Assembly (NCBI GenBank): GCA_003242895.1
Contig: QKMY01000060.1
Coordinates: 20,623 to 84,622 of the forward strand
Length of the DNA: 64,000 nt
Source of the DNA: Candidatus Margulisiibacteriota bacterium
GTDB taxonomy: Bacteria; Margulisbacteria; Riflemargulisbacteria; GWF2-39-127
Reading direction: 5' to 3'
Below, piece after piece: positions 53,162-63,243 of the stretch. How positions within the stretch are numbered: position 1 is the stretch's first letter; every line of letters begins with the position of its first letter. The notes beneath the pieces were generated by a model. The model saw only the letters and a list, made by a program, of their open reading frames with translations, made no database searches and was not told where the DNA came from. Position numbers and translations under genes: made by a program.

Positions 53162-54217
53162 ATGTTAAATAGAATTGTCGCGTTGCTTGGTAGTGAATCG
53201 GAAGACCTGCTTAATCATCATTGCAGAACTGTTTCCAGTGATCAACTCCACGTACCCGGACCATTTTTTATAGATAAGGTTATGTCGGTTTCCGATCGTT
53301 CTCCGGCTGTACTCAGGAATATGCAGACGATATTCAATGCCGGTCGATTGGCAGGTACGGGTTATTTGTCTATTCTGCCTGTTGATCAAGGTATAGAGCA
53401 TTCTGCGGGCTCAGCTTTTTCGCCTAATCCGGAATATTTTGATCCTGAAAATATTGTTAAATTGGCAGTTGAGTCAGGCTGCAATGCGGTTGCCTCGACG
53501 TTGGGGATCCTGGGTGCAGTCGCAAGAAAATACTCTCATAAGATACCTTTTATCGTTAAGCTTAACCATAATGAGCTTCTTTCGTATCCAAACAAGTATG
53601 ATCAGATTCTATTTGGTAATGTAGATCAGGCTTTTGACATGGGAGCTGTTGCTGTCGGTGCTACTATTTATTTCGGGTCGAGTGAAAGTGATCGGCAGAT
53701 TCAGGAAGTGTCAAAGATGTTCAGCTATGCCCATAGCCTCGGACTTGTGACTGTGCTTTGGGCTTATTTGCGTAATCCCGCGTTTAAGACAAGTACTCAG
53801 GACTATCATTTTGCAGCTGATTTAACTGGGCAGGCCAACTATTTGGGAGTGACGATCGAGGCAGATATTGTGAAGCAAAAGCTGCCCATTAACAATGGCG
53901 GGTTTAATGCTTTAAAGTTCGGAAAAACAAATGAGAAGGTATATACGGAACTTTCCAGTGAGCATCCTATTGATTTAGCCCGCTATCAGGTTGTCAATTG
54001 CTTCATGGGAAGAGTCGGGTTGATCAATTCAGGTGGAGAATCGGCCGGCAAAGAAGACCTGGCAGAAATTGTAAGGACTGCTGTTATTAATAAGCGGGCA
54101 GGAGGTATGGGTTTGATTATCGGCCGGAAATCATTCCAGCGCCCGATGAATGAAGGAATCGATCTGTTTCATACTGTTCAGGATGTTTATCTGGATAATG
54201 AAATCAGTGTCGCCTGA
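53162..54217 (+). CDS. fbaB: Class I fructose-bisphosphate aldolase, FbaB type
   Basis: A 351-residue DhnA/FbaB-type class I aldolase very similar to E. coli FbaB along its whole length: [35 protein letters not shown] sequence, [22 protein letters not shown], [18 protein letters not shown] (which holds the candidate Schiff-base lysine region), and GLINSGG ... [17 protein letters not shown]. It cleaves fructose 1,6-bisphosphate in glycolysis or condenses triose phosphates in gluconeogenesis. The GGGGGG ribosome-binding site is strong and a consensus promoter lies just upstream. Confidence 0.96.
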   Translation: MLNRIVALLGSESEDLLNHHCRTVSSDQLHVPGPFFIDKVMSVSDRSPAVLRNMQTIFNAGRLAGTGYLSILPVDQGIEHSAGSAFSPNPEYFDPENIVKLAVESGCNAVASTLGILGAVARKYSHKIPFIVKLNHNELLSYPNKYDQILFGNVDQAFDMGAVAVGATIYFGSSESDRQIQEVSKMFSYAHSLGLVTVLWAYLRNPAFKTSTQDYHFAADLTGQANYLGVTIEADIVKQKLPINNGGFNALKFGKTNEKVYTELSSEHPIDLARYQVVNCFMGRVGLINSGGESAGKEDLAEIVRTAVINKRAGGMGLIIGRKSFQRPMNEGIDLFHTVQDVYLDNEISVA

Positions 54218-54296
54218 TAGTAATATATTGCTGATAATATTGTAACAACAATAGAAAGATCAATTGTGATACGTTGTTATGCAAGGGGGGGGAGTT

Positions 54297-54656
54297 ATGC
54301 TAAATGATTTTATAAAGAAAACTTTGCTTCTTGGAATTGGGTCGATATCTCTTACCAAAAAAAAAGTCGAGGATATTGTTGACGATCTTGTGAAGCAGGG
54401 GGAGGTAGAGGCCAAAGACCGGATGAAGGTAGTTGATACGATAATGCAGGAAGGTGAACAGATTAATAAAGATAATATGCGCCGAATAAAAGATATCATC
54501 AAGAATGATGTTCGTGATCTGGGGCTCGTCACGAGAGAAGAGTTTGATGAAGTAAAAAGAAGATTAGAGGTTCTGGAACTAGTTAATCTTGACCTTCAGG
54601 ACCTGAGGGAGAGAATCGAATTATTAGAGGACTTAGCTAAAAGTGAAAGTAAATAA
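54297..54656 (+). CDS. Phasin-like coiled-coil protein
   Basis: A 119-residue helical protein resembling poly(hydroxyalkanoate) granule-associated/phasin-type proteins: KKTLLLGIGSISLTKKKVEDIVDDLVKQGE at the N-terminus, a charged coiled coil, then LGLVTREEFDEVKRRLEVLE and a leucine-rich end. The ATG at 54297 follows a GGGGGGGAG ribosome-binding site. It is 2 bases ahead of the UbiB-like kinase gene, a pair seen in other bacteria. No PHA synthase is in the window, so granule binding is not supported here. Confidence 0.7.
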   Translation: MLNDFIKKTLLLGIGSISLTKKKVEDIVDDLVKQGEVEAKDRMKVVDTIMQEGEQINKDNMRRIKDIIKNDVRDLGLVTREEFDEVKRRLEVLELVNLDLQDLRERIELLEDLAKSESK

Positions 54657-54658
54657 TT

Positions 54659-56332
54659 ATGTTCCCATTTTCTTCAAAGAAGCGTTACCAAAATGTAAAG
54701 CGGTATCGGGAAATATTATTTATTTTAATTAAATATGGCTTTGAAGATATTGTTGATAAACTGCCGGTAAGTCTGGTTATCAAGAAGTTTAGCGGACGGC
54801 GGTTACAGGTTATCATGGCATTGTCTCCGGCACAGCGTTTGCGTTTGGCGATAGAAGAACTTGGCCCGACATTTATTAAATTTGGGCAAGTTCTCAGTGT
54901 CCGGTCTGATATTCTTCCGGAAGATTATCTTAATGAACTGGAAAAATTACAGGACGAATTACCTCCGTTTAAGTCAGAAGACGCTAAGCTGATAGTAGAA
55001 CGGGAGTTGCGTCATACAATAAAAAGTTTATTCAGGATATTTGATGAACAACCGATTGCTACAGGGTCTATTGCTCAAGTCCATAAAGCGCTTCTTAAGA
55101 CCGGAGAGTATGTCGCAGTCAAAATCCAGCGCCCGTATATAAAAGAAATTATCGAAACTGATATTGGCATCTTGTTTGATTTGGCCAATTTGCTCAATCA
55201 ATATATTCCTTCAAGCAGGATATATCGTCCGGTGGAAATTGTGCATCAGTTCGCTCAATCGATCCGCAGGGAGCTTGATTTTATTCTGGAAGCCCAGTCT
55301 GTTGAGAGATTTCGAAGAAATTTTGAAGGTGATAATCGTATTTTTGTTCCAAAAGTTTATATTAATTTCTGTTCGCCGAAAGTTCTTACCGTTGAGTATG
55401 TTGATGGCATTAAGATCTCTGATATCCGCAGCTTAAAGCAGGTGCATGCCGATATTAAGATGATAGCACATAGGGCGATCGAAATTTATTTTAAAGAAAT
55501 TTTTGAGTTCAAATTCTTTCATGGAGATCCGCATCCTGGAAATATATTTATTATTAAGGACAATGTTGTGGCGGTGATTGATTATGGTATTACGGGAAGG
55601 CTGGATGACGAAACTGCATTGATGCTCAATAATTTGCTGACGGCATTTGTGAATAAAGATGCCCAGGGAATGGTAAATATTTTTTCGATGATGGACCTTC
55701 TTCCTGCAGATATTGATATGAATAATCTGAAGGCGGATATGGCTGAGGTTATTGACCGTTATTATTATCTGACGCTCGGACAATTGAAGCTGCAATCCGC
55801 ATTTGCTGATATGATGGGCATTATACGCCGGTATCATATACTTTTTCCAACTAACTTGCTGCTTATGATAAAAGTACTTATTGTCCTCGAAAGCGTTGCG
55901 CGAAAATTGGACCCTGATGTCGATATTATAGGCTATATGAGACCATACGTGCAGACGATGATGTTTCGAAGTTTTAATGTTTTTGAACAGTTACCCAGGT
56001 TAGTTGCATATTTTCGCAGTTTCAGTCTCTATTTACGGCTATTACCTTCAGATCTTAGAAAAATAATTGCGCGCTTGAAAAAGGGAAAAGCTGTTGTTAC
56101 CCTTGAGCATCAGGGACTTGATCATATGACTCATGTTGTTGATAGTGCCAGCAACCGCATTGCGTTCGCGGTGGTAGTCGCTTCTTTAATCATCGGTTCA
56201 TCGCTGGTTATGCAGATTGATAAGGGACCAATGCTTTTTGGGTTTCCGATCATTAGTTTTGTCGGGTATCTCATGGCAGTTGTTTTTGGTATCTGGCTGC
56301 TTATACAGATGATATATTCCGGACGGTTCTGA
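54659..56332 (+). CDS. UbiB/ABC1 (AarF) family atypical kinase
   Basis: A 557-residue protein of the ABC1/UbiB family. The KxGQ signature appears as FIKFGQVLSVRSDILP, followed by PIATGSIAQVHKA (A-rich loop in place of the usual glycine loop), VAVKIQRP with the catalytic lysine, EYVDGIKIS, and FFHGDPHPGNIFI ... VIDYGITGR. Two C-terminal membrane helices (about 500-555) anchor it. In other bacteria UbiB supports ubiquinone synthesis or lipid homeostasis; no quinone genes are nearby, so the role is open. It forms an operon with the phasin-like gene. Confidence 0.92.
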   Translation: MFPFSSKKRYQNVKRYREILFILIKYGFEDIVDKLPVSLVIKKFSGRRLQVIMALSPAQRLRLAIEELGPTFIKFGQVLSVRSDILPEDYLNELEKLQDELPPFKSEDAKLIVERELRHTIKSLFRIFDEQPIATGSIAQVHKALLKTGEYVAVKIQRPYIKEIIETDIGILFDLANLLNQYIPSSRIYRPVEIVHQFAQSIRRELDFILEAQSVERFRRNFEGDNRIFVPKVYINFCSPKVLTVEYVDGIKISDIRSLKQVHADIKMIAHRAIEIYFKEIFEFKFFHGDPHPGNIFIIKDNVVAVIDYGITGRLDDETALMLNNLLTAFVNKDAQGMVNIFSMMDLLPADIDMNNLKADMAEVIDRYYYLTLGQLKLQSAFADMMGIIRRYHILFPTNLLLMIKVLIVLESVARKLDPDVDIIGYMRPYVQTMMFRSFNVFEQLPRLVAYFRSFSLYLRLLPSDLRKIIARLKKGKAVVTLEHQGLDHMTHVVDSASNRIAFAVVVASLIIGSSLVMQIDKGPMLFGFPIISFVGYLMAVVFGIWLLIQMIYSGRF

Positions 56333-56347
56333 AGGGTTCTCCGGGAA

Positions 56348-56373
56348 GGGACGTGCCGACGGTACGCCCGTAC
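56348..56373. repeat. Palindromic repeat, GTAGGG-arm-like family, copy 4
   Basis: GGG-A-CGTGCCG pairs with CGGTACG-CCC across a single-base loop, with one G-U pair and a one-base bulge. Positions 56353-56373 match copy 2 (18275-18295) at 19 of 21 bases. It lies 15 bases beyond the UbiB-like stop codon and could also act in termination. Confidence 0.65.
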
Positions 56374-56464
56374 ACCTGCCTGCCTCAAAAAACCATTATA
56401 GCTGTGTCAATTTATGCCGGTTATGCTATACTTTATAAGAAACCGCTGAAGGGAAGCTCCACCA

Positions 56465-57325
56465 TTGCCGAGTCATTTTAGTTCTTATTTTAAAGTTGTC
56501 AGAAAAATATTCTTTTTGTTGTTGGGGTCATTTTTTGCCGCACTGGGTATTGATCTTTTTCTGGTCCCTCACAACATTATTGATGGCGGGGTTGTCGGTA
56601 TATCGATCCTTTTGAGCTATGTCACCAAATTCCCGCTTGGACTTTTTATCTTTGCCCTTAATACTCCTTTTTTTATTTTCGGATATAAACAAATCGGTAA
56701 AAGTTTTGCAATTTCTACTTTGTTTTCGGTGCTCTCGTTATCACTTTGGGTTACGTTTCTTCATCCGTTCCCGGTTTTGACCGACGATATTTTTCTTGCC
56801 TCGGTTTTCGGCGGCATTATTGTCGGGATTGGGGTCGGACTGATTATCCGGTATGGAGGATCTCTTGACGGGACGGAAGTTGTGGCTATTGTCCTTGATA
56901 AAAAAACCGGGTTTTCTGTCGGCGAAATTGTTATGTTTTTTAACCTATTTATACTGAGTAGCGCAGGGCTCGTGTTCGGGTGGGATAGGGCCATGTACTC
57001 TATCGTGACATATTTCATCGCTTTTAAGATAATTGACCTTACTATCGAGGGCCTGGATGAATCAAAAGCTGTCATGATCGTCTCAGATAAACCTGAGGTC
57101 ATTGCGAAAGCCCTTATGGCAAGGCTTGGCCGGGGGGTTACATTGATCCATGGAAAAGGCGGCTATTCCGGTCACTCGAAAAGTGTTCTCTATTCGGTAG
57201 TGACTCGTCTTGAGATATCAAAACTCAAATCAATTGTCAGCGAGATTGATGAAAGAGCTTTTGTCACCATCAGCGATGTGCATGAAGTAATGGGAGGCAG
57301 ATTGATGAAGCGGGATATTCATTAA
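56465..57325 (+). CDS. YitT family membrane protein (DUF161 + DUF2179)
   Basis: A 286-residue protein. The first ~200 residues form about six membrane helices of the YitT type (SFFAALGIDLFLVPHNIIDGGVVGISIL, RYGGSLDGTEVVAIVL), and the last ~85 a soluble DUF2179 domain (KAVMIVSDKPEVIAKALMAR, GRGVTLIHGKGGYSGHSKSVLYSV, FVTISDVHEVMGG). Function is not established; some members affect metal or lipid traits. The start is uncertain: the frame opens with a TTG at 56465 after a weak GAAGGGAAG, with no good ATG nearby. A -10 TATACT lies just upstream (about 56427). Confidence 0.85.
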   Translation: MPSHFSSYFKVVRKIFFLLLGSFFAALGIDLFLVPHNIIDGGVVGISILLSYVTKFPLGLFIFALNTPFFIFGYKQIGKSFAISTLFSVLSLSLWVTFLHPFPVLTDDIFLASVFGGIIVGIGVGLIIRYGGSLDGTEVVAIVLDKKTGFSVGEIVMFFNLFILSSAGLVFGWDRAMYSIVTYFIAFKIIDLTIEGLDESKAVMIVSDKPEVIAKALMARLGRGVTLIHGKGGYSGHSKSVLYSVVTRLEISKLKSIVSEIDERAFVTISDVHEVMGGRLMKRDIH

Positions 57326-57344
57326 TTACTCACTAAATCTGATA

Positions 57345-57372
57345 TTGATTATTTAACGAAGCCTACTATAAT
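57345..57372 (+). promoter_or_regulatory. Sigma-70 promoter of the peroxiredoxin gene
   Basis: TTGATT (57345-57350) and TATAAT (57367-57372) with a 16-base spacer. Just behind, CCCC-AAAACC (57374-57383) can pair with GGTTTT and the G-run of the ribosome-binding site, so translation may be structure-controlled. Confidence 0.65.
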
Positions 57373-57410
57373 ACCCCAAAACCTAAAAGGTTTTAAAAGG
57401 GGGGATATAT

Positions 57411-58355
57411 ATGGCTCGAACAATGGGCACTATTAAAATTGGTCAGAAAGCTCCCGAATTCTGTTTAAGAGATCAGAATTCACTTGAACGCTGTCTTTCG
57501 GATTATCTAGGTAAATGGGTTGTTGTCTATTTTTATCCGGAAGATGATACTTCCGGATGTACGAAAGAAGCGCGGGCATTCACTGCTGCGCGTGACGAAT
57601 TCGGACAGTTAAATACTGAAATACTAGGAATTAGTCCTGATCCTGTTGAAAGCCATTTACGGTTTGTTAATAAGTACGGCATTGAGATTACTCTCCTTAG
57701 TGATCCTGACCACGAGTTCATCCAAAAATATGGTGCATGGAAAGTAAAGCAAAGGAGCGGAAAGGAAGCTGACTGGGGATTGGAACGCAGTACCGTTTTG
57801 ATTGATCCTGATGGTATTGTTCAATATATTTGGCCTCACGTTCGGGTGGACGGACATGTACAGGAAGTTAAAGATGCGCTCACTCGTCTTCAAGTTCAAT
57901 ATGCCAGCGGTGGTATCCCTCCGGTATCTGAACGGCAAGAAGTACCTGCCGCTGAGAAAATTAACAACGAAATCTATCAACATACGGTCATAGATATTCG
58001 CAACTACGCGGGCAAATCTAAAGCTGAACTTTCAACTAAAATAAGCGAGTTGGAAATGGAATGGGATACTGAACGGGTACTGACAACTAATTTATCTGCC
58101 GTTACTGTTGTAAGTACAATCTTAGGTTTTACAAAAAGCAAATATTGGTTTCTGTTGCCAGGGGTAGTCGGCTTGTTCTTTCTCCAGCAGGCATTACAAG
58201 GATGGTCCCTTCCTTTGAGCCTGATACGCCGTCTCGGAGTGCGTACCGAGAAAGAGATCAGTTCAGAGAAGACTGCGCTTAAGATATTAAGGGGAGATTT
58301 TTCATCTATTCCAGAGGAACCGGAAGAATTACTGTCTAGAGTTCTAGCTGCTTGA
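57411..58355 (+). CDS. Bcp-type peroxiredoxin fused to a C-terminal membrane domain
   Basis: A 314-residue protein. Residues 1-160 are an AhpC/Bcp-type peroxiredoxin with peroxidatic C50 in [17 protein letters not shown]; the usual TPGC is TSGC here, and no resolving cysteine is found nearby, so it is a 1-Cys type. [15 protein letters not shown] and the [10 protein letters not shown] segment complete the fold. From about residue 175 an unusual extension follows: a linker, two hydrophobic segments ([38 protein letters not shown]) resembling the DUF2892/YgaP membrane domain, and a short tail. The extension would place a peroxide scavenger at the inner membrane. The yyaL-like gene follows after 16 bases and is probably cotranscribed. 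Confidence 0.85.
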   Translation: MARTMGTIKIGQKAPEFCLRDQNSLERCLSDYLGKWVVVYFYPEDDTSGCTKEARAFTAARDEFGQLNTEILGISPDPVESHLRFVNKYGIEITLLSDPDHEFIQKYGAWKVKQRSGKEADWGLERSTVLIDPDGIVQYIWPHVRVDGHVQEVKDALTRLQVQYASGGIPPVSERQEVPAAEKINNEIYQHTVIDIRNYAGKSKAELSTKISELEMEWDTERVLTTNLSAVTVVSTILGFTKSKYWFLLPGVVGLFFLQQALQGWSLPLSLIRRLGVRTEKEISSEKTALKILRGDFSSIPEEPEELLSRVLAA

Positions 58356-58371
58356 GAGAAGGAGCGTGAAT

Positions 58372-60474
58372 ATGAAAAATCGAGCTAACAGGCTCATAAA
58401 TGAACATAGTCCTTATCTGCTCCAACATGCGTATAACCCTGTAGATTGGTATCCCTGGGGAGAGGAAGCGTTCGAAAAAGCGAAGGCTGAAGATAAACCT
58501 GTTTTACTTTCTATCGGCTATTCTGCCTGTCATTGGTGCCATGTAATGGAACGGGAGTCCTTTTCAGATCCGGATATTGCCGCGGCTATAAATCGCGTTT
58601 TTGTGCCGGTTAAGGTTGACCGGGAAGACCGTCCTGACCTGGACAAGCTATTTATGGCTGTTTGTGAAATGCTTTCTGAGACAGGTGGGTGGCCGTTACA
58701 TATAATTATGACCTCGGATAAGAAACCATTTTTTGCAACTACTTATATCCCTAAGTTAAGTACTTCGAATCGTATAGGGTTGCTGGAGCTTACTTCCAGA
58801 ATGAAAAAATTATGGACTTATTATAGGAATGATTTGTTAACGACTGCAAACAATGTATTGAAAGACCTTTCCCGGCTTTCGGACCTGGGAGACAAGGAAG
58901 TATTGCCTTCCACGGTTATGAACGATACCTTCCTGCAATTATCTCATCAATTTGATGAGGAATTCGGGGGATTCGGAGCGGCTCCAAAATTCCCGATGCC
59001 GCATACGATCCTCTTCCTTTTGAATCATTATACAATGACGGGAAATAATCGATCCTTGGAAATGGCTGAGAAGACCCTTCAATCGATTCATCAAGGAGGT
59101 ATTTTCGATCATCTCGGGTTTGGGTTCCATCGATATTCGGCTGACCGGAAATGGCATGTGCCTCATTTCGAGAAAATGCTATATGACCAGGCAATGCTGA
59201 CTATGGCCTATACGATTGCTTATCAAGTGACGAAGCATGACCTTTATAAGGAAATTGCCCAGAACACAATTGAATATGTTCTCCGTGATATGGTATCGCT
59301 GGAAGGCGGTTTCTATGCCTCTCAGGATGCTGACAGCGAAGGTGAGGACGGGAGATTCTATTTGTGGTCCTATGATGAGATTGTAGAGTTGCTGGGATTG
59401 GAGGAATCGAAATTATTCATCTCACTTTTTTCCGTAGAAAAAGAGGGGAATTACTATGATGAAGCTTCAGGGAAGAAGACCGGCAAAAATATTTTATTTA
59501 TGAAGAAACCATTATCTTCTTTTGCCCGGGAGAAGAACATGAAAGAAGCAGACCTGAAAAAGCTAGTTGCGGTAATGCAGGAAATACTTTATGCCGTAAG
59601 GTCATTAAGGACGATACCAGGAAAAAATACTAAAATATTAGCCGACTGGAATGGCCTTATGATAGCGGCGCTGGCTAAAGCTGCTCAGGTGTTTGAGGAG
59701 CCTCGTTATTATACTGTTGCGAAGAGAGCAGCTGATTACATTAGCAGAACAATGATGACGATTGATAATCGGCTTATGCATAGTAGCGGCGATGATTCTG
59801 TCAAAATTGCGACTGTTGATGACTATTCTTTTTTTATGTGGGGACTTGTGGAGCTCTATGAGACAGCGTTTGATCCTGATAATCTTATGGTAGCGGTTAA
59901 TCTCTCTAAAGGATTGATAAGCCATTACTGGGATAAGGATAATGGTGGATTTTTTATGACTGCTGATGACGGAGAAATATTGTATGTGCGTCAAAAGGAA
60001 CTGTACGATAATGCAATTCCTTCGGGAAATTCTGTTGCTATGCTGGTATTGATTATGTTATCCCGTATGACGGGAGACGTATCGCTCGAAGATAAAGCGC
60101 ATGAAATACCTATGACTTTCTCAAAAAAAATAAAACAGACTCCTGCTGCATATACTCAGTTCATGATCGCAAAAGCTTATGAAGAAGGACCTTCTTATGA
60201 AATAGTTATTGTTGGTGATCCCTCTTCGCCTGCAACAGAAGAAATGATTGCCATTGTTCATCAAGAATATATTTCGAATCGGGTAGTCTTGTTCCGGCTA
60301 AGTGAAGGCGCAAAGGATGAAATCCTTTCAGTAGCGCCTTACCTGGCAGAATACAAATCAGTTAATGGTAAATCAACTGTTTATATTTGTAAAAATTATA
60401 CTTGCCAGAGTCCTGTGACGGAGATTCAGGACATGCTTCGGCTACTGGATATTGAACCTGCCAGGGCAGCTTGA
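58372..60474 (+). CDS. YyaL/DUF255 thioredoxin-domain protein
   Basis: A 700-residue protein. The N-terminal DUF255 thioredoxin-like domain (about 1-165) includes [22 protein letters not shown] and the C53-HW-C56 active site in [16 protein letters not shown]. The remainder is an (alpha/alpha)6 barrel-like domain of six-hairpin glycosidase type ([51 protein letters not shown]). Homologues include SPATA20. The substrate is unknown. I chose the ATG at 58372, 7 bases after AAGGAG; a GTG two codons upstream is possible. Confidence 0.92.
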   Translation: MKNRANRLINEHSPYLLQHAYNPVDWYPWGEEAFEKAKAEDKPVLLSIGYSACHWCHVMERESFSDPDIAAAINRVFVPVKVDREDRPDLDKLFMAVCEMLSETGGWPLHIIMTSDKKPFFATTYIPKLSTSNRIGLLELTSRMKKLWTYYRNDLLTTANNVLKDLSRLSDLGDKEVLPSTVMNDTFLQLSHQFDEEFGGFGAAPKFPMPHTILFLLNHYTMTGNNRSLEMAEKTLQSIHQGGIFDHLGFGFHRYSADRKWHVPHFEKMLYDQAMLTMAYTIAYQVTKHDLYKEIAQNTIEYVLRDMVSLEGGFYASQDADSEGEDGRFYLWSYDEIVELLGLEESKLFISLFSVEKEGNYYDEASGKKTGKNILFMKKPLSSFAREKNMKEADLKKLVAVMQEILYAVRSLRTIPGKNTKILADWNGLMIAALAKAAQVFEEPRYYTVAKRAADYISRTMMTIDNRLMHSSGDDSVKIATVDDYSFFMWGLVELYETAFDPDNLMVAVNLSKGLISHYWDKDNGGFFMTADDGEILYVRQKELYDNAIPSGNSVAMLVLIMLSRMTGDVSLEDKAHEIPMTFSKKIKQTPAAYTQFMIAKAYEEGPSYEIVIVGDPSSPATEEMIAIVHQEYISNRVVLFRLSEGAKDEILSVAPYLAEYKSVNGKSTVYICKNYTCQSPVTEIQDMLRLLDIEPARAA

Positions 60475-60527
60475 TACAACATTGATTAAATCTGTTACCC
60501 AATCCAACAAATGATTCTGAGGTAGTT

Positions 60528-60551
60528 TCCCGCTCGGCTCTCCTAGCGGGA
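60528..60551 (+). terminator. Hairpin after the YyaL-like gene
   Basis: Perfect 7-base arms TCCCGCT / AGCGGGA with a 10-base loop, 53 bases after the stop codon. No strong T-run follows. Confidence 0.4.
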
Positions 60552-60777
60552 GTATTTACTCGTTTAGAATAAAATTACTTTCCGGAACATCTATTAACCT
60601 AAGGGGAAATGATTGAGAGGAATGCTCGCCTCACCTGACCGAAGTAAGTCGTGTGCCTTCTATGGAGTATGTTTAAGGATTAATTATAAATTTCAACGAC
60701 TTGACTTAAGTCAAGGAATTCTTGTCTTTTTAATGGCATTATAGAGACATAACAAAAAAAGAGAGCAGGAGAAACAC
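60552..60777. other. Leader region of the hcp gene group
   Basis: The gap 60475-60777 has no gene. Besides the terminator hairpin it holds the operator palindrome at 60700-60715 and a -10-like CATTAT/TATAGA near 60737-60745. Confidence 0.5.
60700..60715. promoter_or_regulatory. CRP/FNR-type palindrome upstream of hcp genes
   Basis: Perfect 16-base palindrome CTTGACTTAAGTCAAG, with the TTGAC-N4-GTCAA spacing of CRP/FNR-family sites and close to the HcpR-type pattern known from hcp promoters in sulfate reducers. Its centre lies about 41.5-44.5 bases before the start inferred from the -10 near 60737-60745, which suits class II activation. The regulator is not encoded in the window. Confidence 0.6.
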
Positions 60778-61473
60778 ATGGTACTTAGAAAATTTATTGA
60801 TATTGATGAAGCTAAATGTGATGGGTGTGGTAATTGCGTTGTAGCCTGTGCTGAAGGGGCGCTCCGAATAATCGATGGAAAAGCCAGAGTAATTAAAGAG
60901 CAGTTCTGTGACGGGCTGGGCGCCTGTATCGGAGAATGTCCCAAGGACGCTCTGAAAATAGTAACCAGGGATGTTGCCCGGTTTGACGAAACCGCTGTAG
61001 AAAAACATCTCAAGGAGAACCGAAAAGTCTGTCCTGGCACTGCTGTTCACGAGTTTCGGGATACGCCTGTTGTTCCTCAAACGCCAGTTGACGCGGCGGC
61101 TTGTCCTTCTCAGTTAAGGCAGTGGCCAGTGCAGCTCCATCTTGTTAGTCCTGCCGCGGGTTATTTTCAGGGTGCGAATCTTCTTATTGCCGCAGATTGC
61201 TGTGCTTTCAGTTATGGTAATTTTCATCGGGATTTTGTGAAAGATCGTGCCGTTGTTATTGCCTGTCCGAAACTTGATGATACCGAAGGATATATAGAAA
61301 AACTGGTAAATATTATAAAAGAAGGAAATGTATCTTCAATTACGGTGGTTATTATGCAGGTTCCCTGTTGTCGGGGATTAGCCCGGATAGCCCAAGAAGC
61401 CCTCAAACGTGCTAATAGGCCTATTCCTTATTCTGAAAAGATAATAAGTATAAAAGGGGAGGTGTCGGGTTGA
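60778..61473 (+). CDS. Two-cluster ferredoxin-like protein with a cysteine-rich C-terminal domain
   Basis: A 231-residue protein. Residues ~5-65 contain two [4Fe-4S] ferredoxin motifs (CDGCGNCVVAC and CDGLGACIGECP). The C-terminal half has further Cys segments (VCPGTAV, ADCCAFSYGNF, IACPKLDD, MQVPCCRGLARIA) that look like an additional cofactor-binding domain found beside hcp in many anaerobes. It is 58 bases ahead of hcp and is probably its electron donor. The AGGAG ribosome-binding site is good. The operator at 60700 probably controls both genes. Confidence 0.85.
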   Translation: MVLRKFIDIDEAKCDGCGNCVVACAEGALRIIDGKARVIKEQFCDGLGACIGECPKDALKIVTRDVARFDETAVEKHLKENRKVCPGTAVHEFRDTPVVPQTPVDAAACPSQLRQWPVQLHLVSPAAGYFQGANLLIAADCCAFSYGNFHRDFVKDRAVVIACPKLDDTEGYIEKLVNIIKEGNVSSITVVIMQVPCCRGLARIAQEALKRANRPIPYSEKIISIKGEVSG

Positions 61474-61531
61474 TTTTTTGAATGGCAAATGAACGCTATT
61501 AAAGCGATAAACAAAATTCAGGAGGATAACA

Positions 61532-63184
61532 ATGTTTTGCTATCAATGTGAACAAGCAGCGAAAGGTCAGGGATGTACGCTCGTGGGTACCTGTGGTAAA
61601 ACGCCGGAAGTATCGGCATTACAGGACTTGATTATAGAAAATCTTAAAGGTATAGCGGCTTATGCTAAACGTTCCAGGGAACTGGGATTCAGAGATAAAG
61701 AAGTTGATAAGTTTGTTGTTGACGGGCTTTTTACGACGATTACCAATGTTGATTTTGATCCTCAGCGGCTAGAGTCAATTATTGCGCAGTCGCAAATCAT
61801 AAAAACTCAGATAAAAGAAAAATTTCTCAGGGTGTATAAAGAAATATATACTAAAGAATTTTCGGGATATTTGCCTGCTGCGGCATATTATGTTCCAGCG
61901 GCTCAATACGAGGAGCTTGTAATACAAGCTGAGAAGTTCGGTATTATGAGTAATCAGTCATTGAATGAAGATGTGAGAAGCCTTAAAGAATTATTGAAGT
62001 ATGGACTTAAAGGTATGGCGGCGTATGCGCATCATGCATCCGTATTCGGGCAGGAAAGTGAGGAAGTTTCATCGTTTATTCATAAAGGACTAGATGCGCT
62101 TGCTGATGATTCTTTGGATATCGATGCGTTGATTGCTTTGAATCTGGAATTAGGAAAAGTTAATCTTACCTGTATGGAAATACTAGATAAGGGGCATACT
62201 GATACTTTCGGACATCCAACTCCGACGGAAGTGTTTACCGGCGTCAAAAAAGGTCCGGCGATTCTCGTATCCGGGCATGATCTTCTCGATTTGCTGGAAC
62301 TGCTGAAGCAGACTGAAGGCAAGGGAATTAATGTTTATACTCACGGAGAAATGCTGCCGGCTCATGGGTATCCGGGACTTAAGAAGTACAGCCACCTTGT
62401 CGGTAATTACGGCGGGGCCTGGCAGGAACAGCAAAAAGAATTCGATGCGTTCCCAGGTGCTATCATCATGACAACGAACTGTATTCAAAAACCAAAAGGT
62501 TCATATTTCGATAGGATATTCACTACCGGACTAGTGGCCTGGCCAGGAGTAAAACATATCAATGATAGAAATGATTTCGGTGTAGCTATTGAAAAGGCAT
62601 TGGCGCTTGGCGGTTTTAAAGAAGATAAAAATGAAAAGAATATTCTTGTAGGGTTCGGGCATAACGCGGTATTGAGTGTTGCGGATAAAGTTATTGGCGC
62701 GGTAAAAGCCGGAAAGATCAAACATTTTCTTCTGATAGGCGGCTGCGACGGTGCGAAGCCTGGCCGGAATTATTATACTGACTTAGCAGCAAAAGCACCT
62801 GAAGATACAGTTATTCTCACACTTGCTTGTGGGAAGTTCAGGTTCAATAAGTTGGATTTTGGAACTGTCGAGGGGATTCCTCGCTTACTCGATATCGGGC
62901 AGTGCAATGATGCCTACTCAGCTATCAAAATTGCCTCGGCATTGGCGGAAGCTTTTGAATGCGGCGTTAACGATCTGCCTCTGTCAATTGTGCTGTCATG
63001 GTATGAACAGAAAGCGGTTTGTATCCTGTTAACGTTATTCTCTCTTGGTATCAAGAATATTAAGCTGGGACCGACACTGCCAGCTTTCGTGTCTCCAAAT
63101 GTTTTGAATGTGCTGGTGAAGAACTTCAATATCCAACCTATTAAAACAGCGGAAGAAGATCTTGAAGAAATACTGTTGGGATGA
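61532..63184 (+). CDS. hcp: Hybrid cluster protein / hydroxylamine reductase, class I
   Basis: A 550-residue Hcp. The N-terminal [4Fe-4S] ligands C3-x2-C6-x8-C15-x5-C21 (MFCYQCEQAA ... GCTLVGTC) match the class I spacing. Hybrid-cluster regions follow, including LLKQTEGKGINVYTHGEMLPAHGYP, NCIQKPKGSYFDRIFTTG, LIGGCDGAKPGRNYYT and LTLACGKFRFNK. Hcp reduces hydroxylamine in vitro and is thought to detoxify nitric oxide in vivo. It lies between its likely electron carrier and a cupin gene. An AGGAGG ribosome-binding site precedes the ATG. Confidence 0.96.
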   Translation: MFCYQCEQAAKGQGCTLVGTCGKTPEVSALQDLIIENLKGIAAYAKRSRELGFRDKEVDKFVVDGLFTTITNVDFDPQRLESIIAQSQIIKTQIKEKFLRVYKEIYTKEFSGYLPAAAYYVPAAQYEELVIQAEKFGIMSNQSLNEDVRSLKELLKYGLKGMAAYAHHASVFGQESEEVSSFIHKGLDALADDSLDIDALIALNLELGKVNLTCMEILDKGHTDTFGHPTPTEVFTGVKKGPAILVSGHDLLDLLELLKQTEGKGINVYTHGEMLPAHGYPGLKKYSHLVGNYGGAWQEQQKEFDAFPGAIIMTTNCIQKPKGSYFDRIFTTGLVAWPGVKHINDRNDFGVAIEKALALGGFKEDKNEKNILVGFGHNAVLSVADKVIGAVKAGKIKHFLLIGGCDGAKPGRNYYTDLAAKAPEDTVILTLACGKFRFNKLDFGTVEGIPRLLDIGQCNDAYSAIKIASALAEAFECGVNDLPLSIVLSWYEQKAVCILLTLFSLGIKNIKLGPTLPAFVSPNVLNVLVKNFNIQPIKTAEEDLEEILLG

Positions 63185-63243
63185 TAAAGGATACTAAGGT
63201 TTCTCAAGGTGCTCTAGTGTTTCTGGTCTGGATTTAAAAACAA

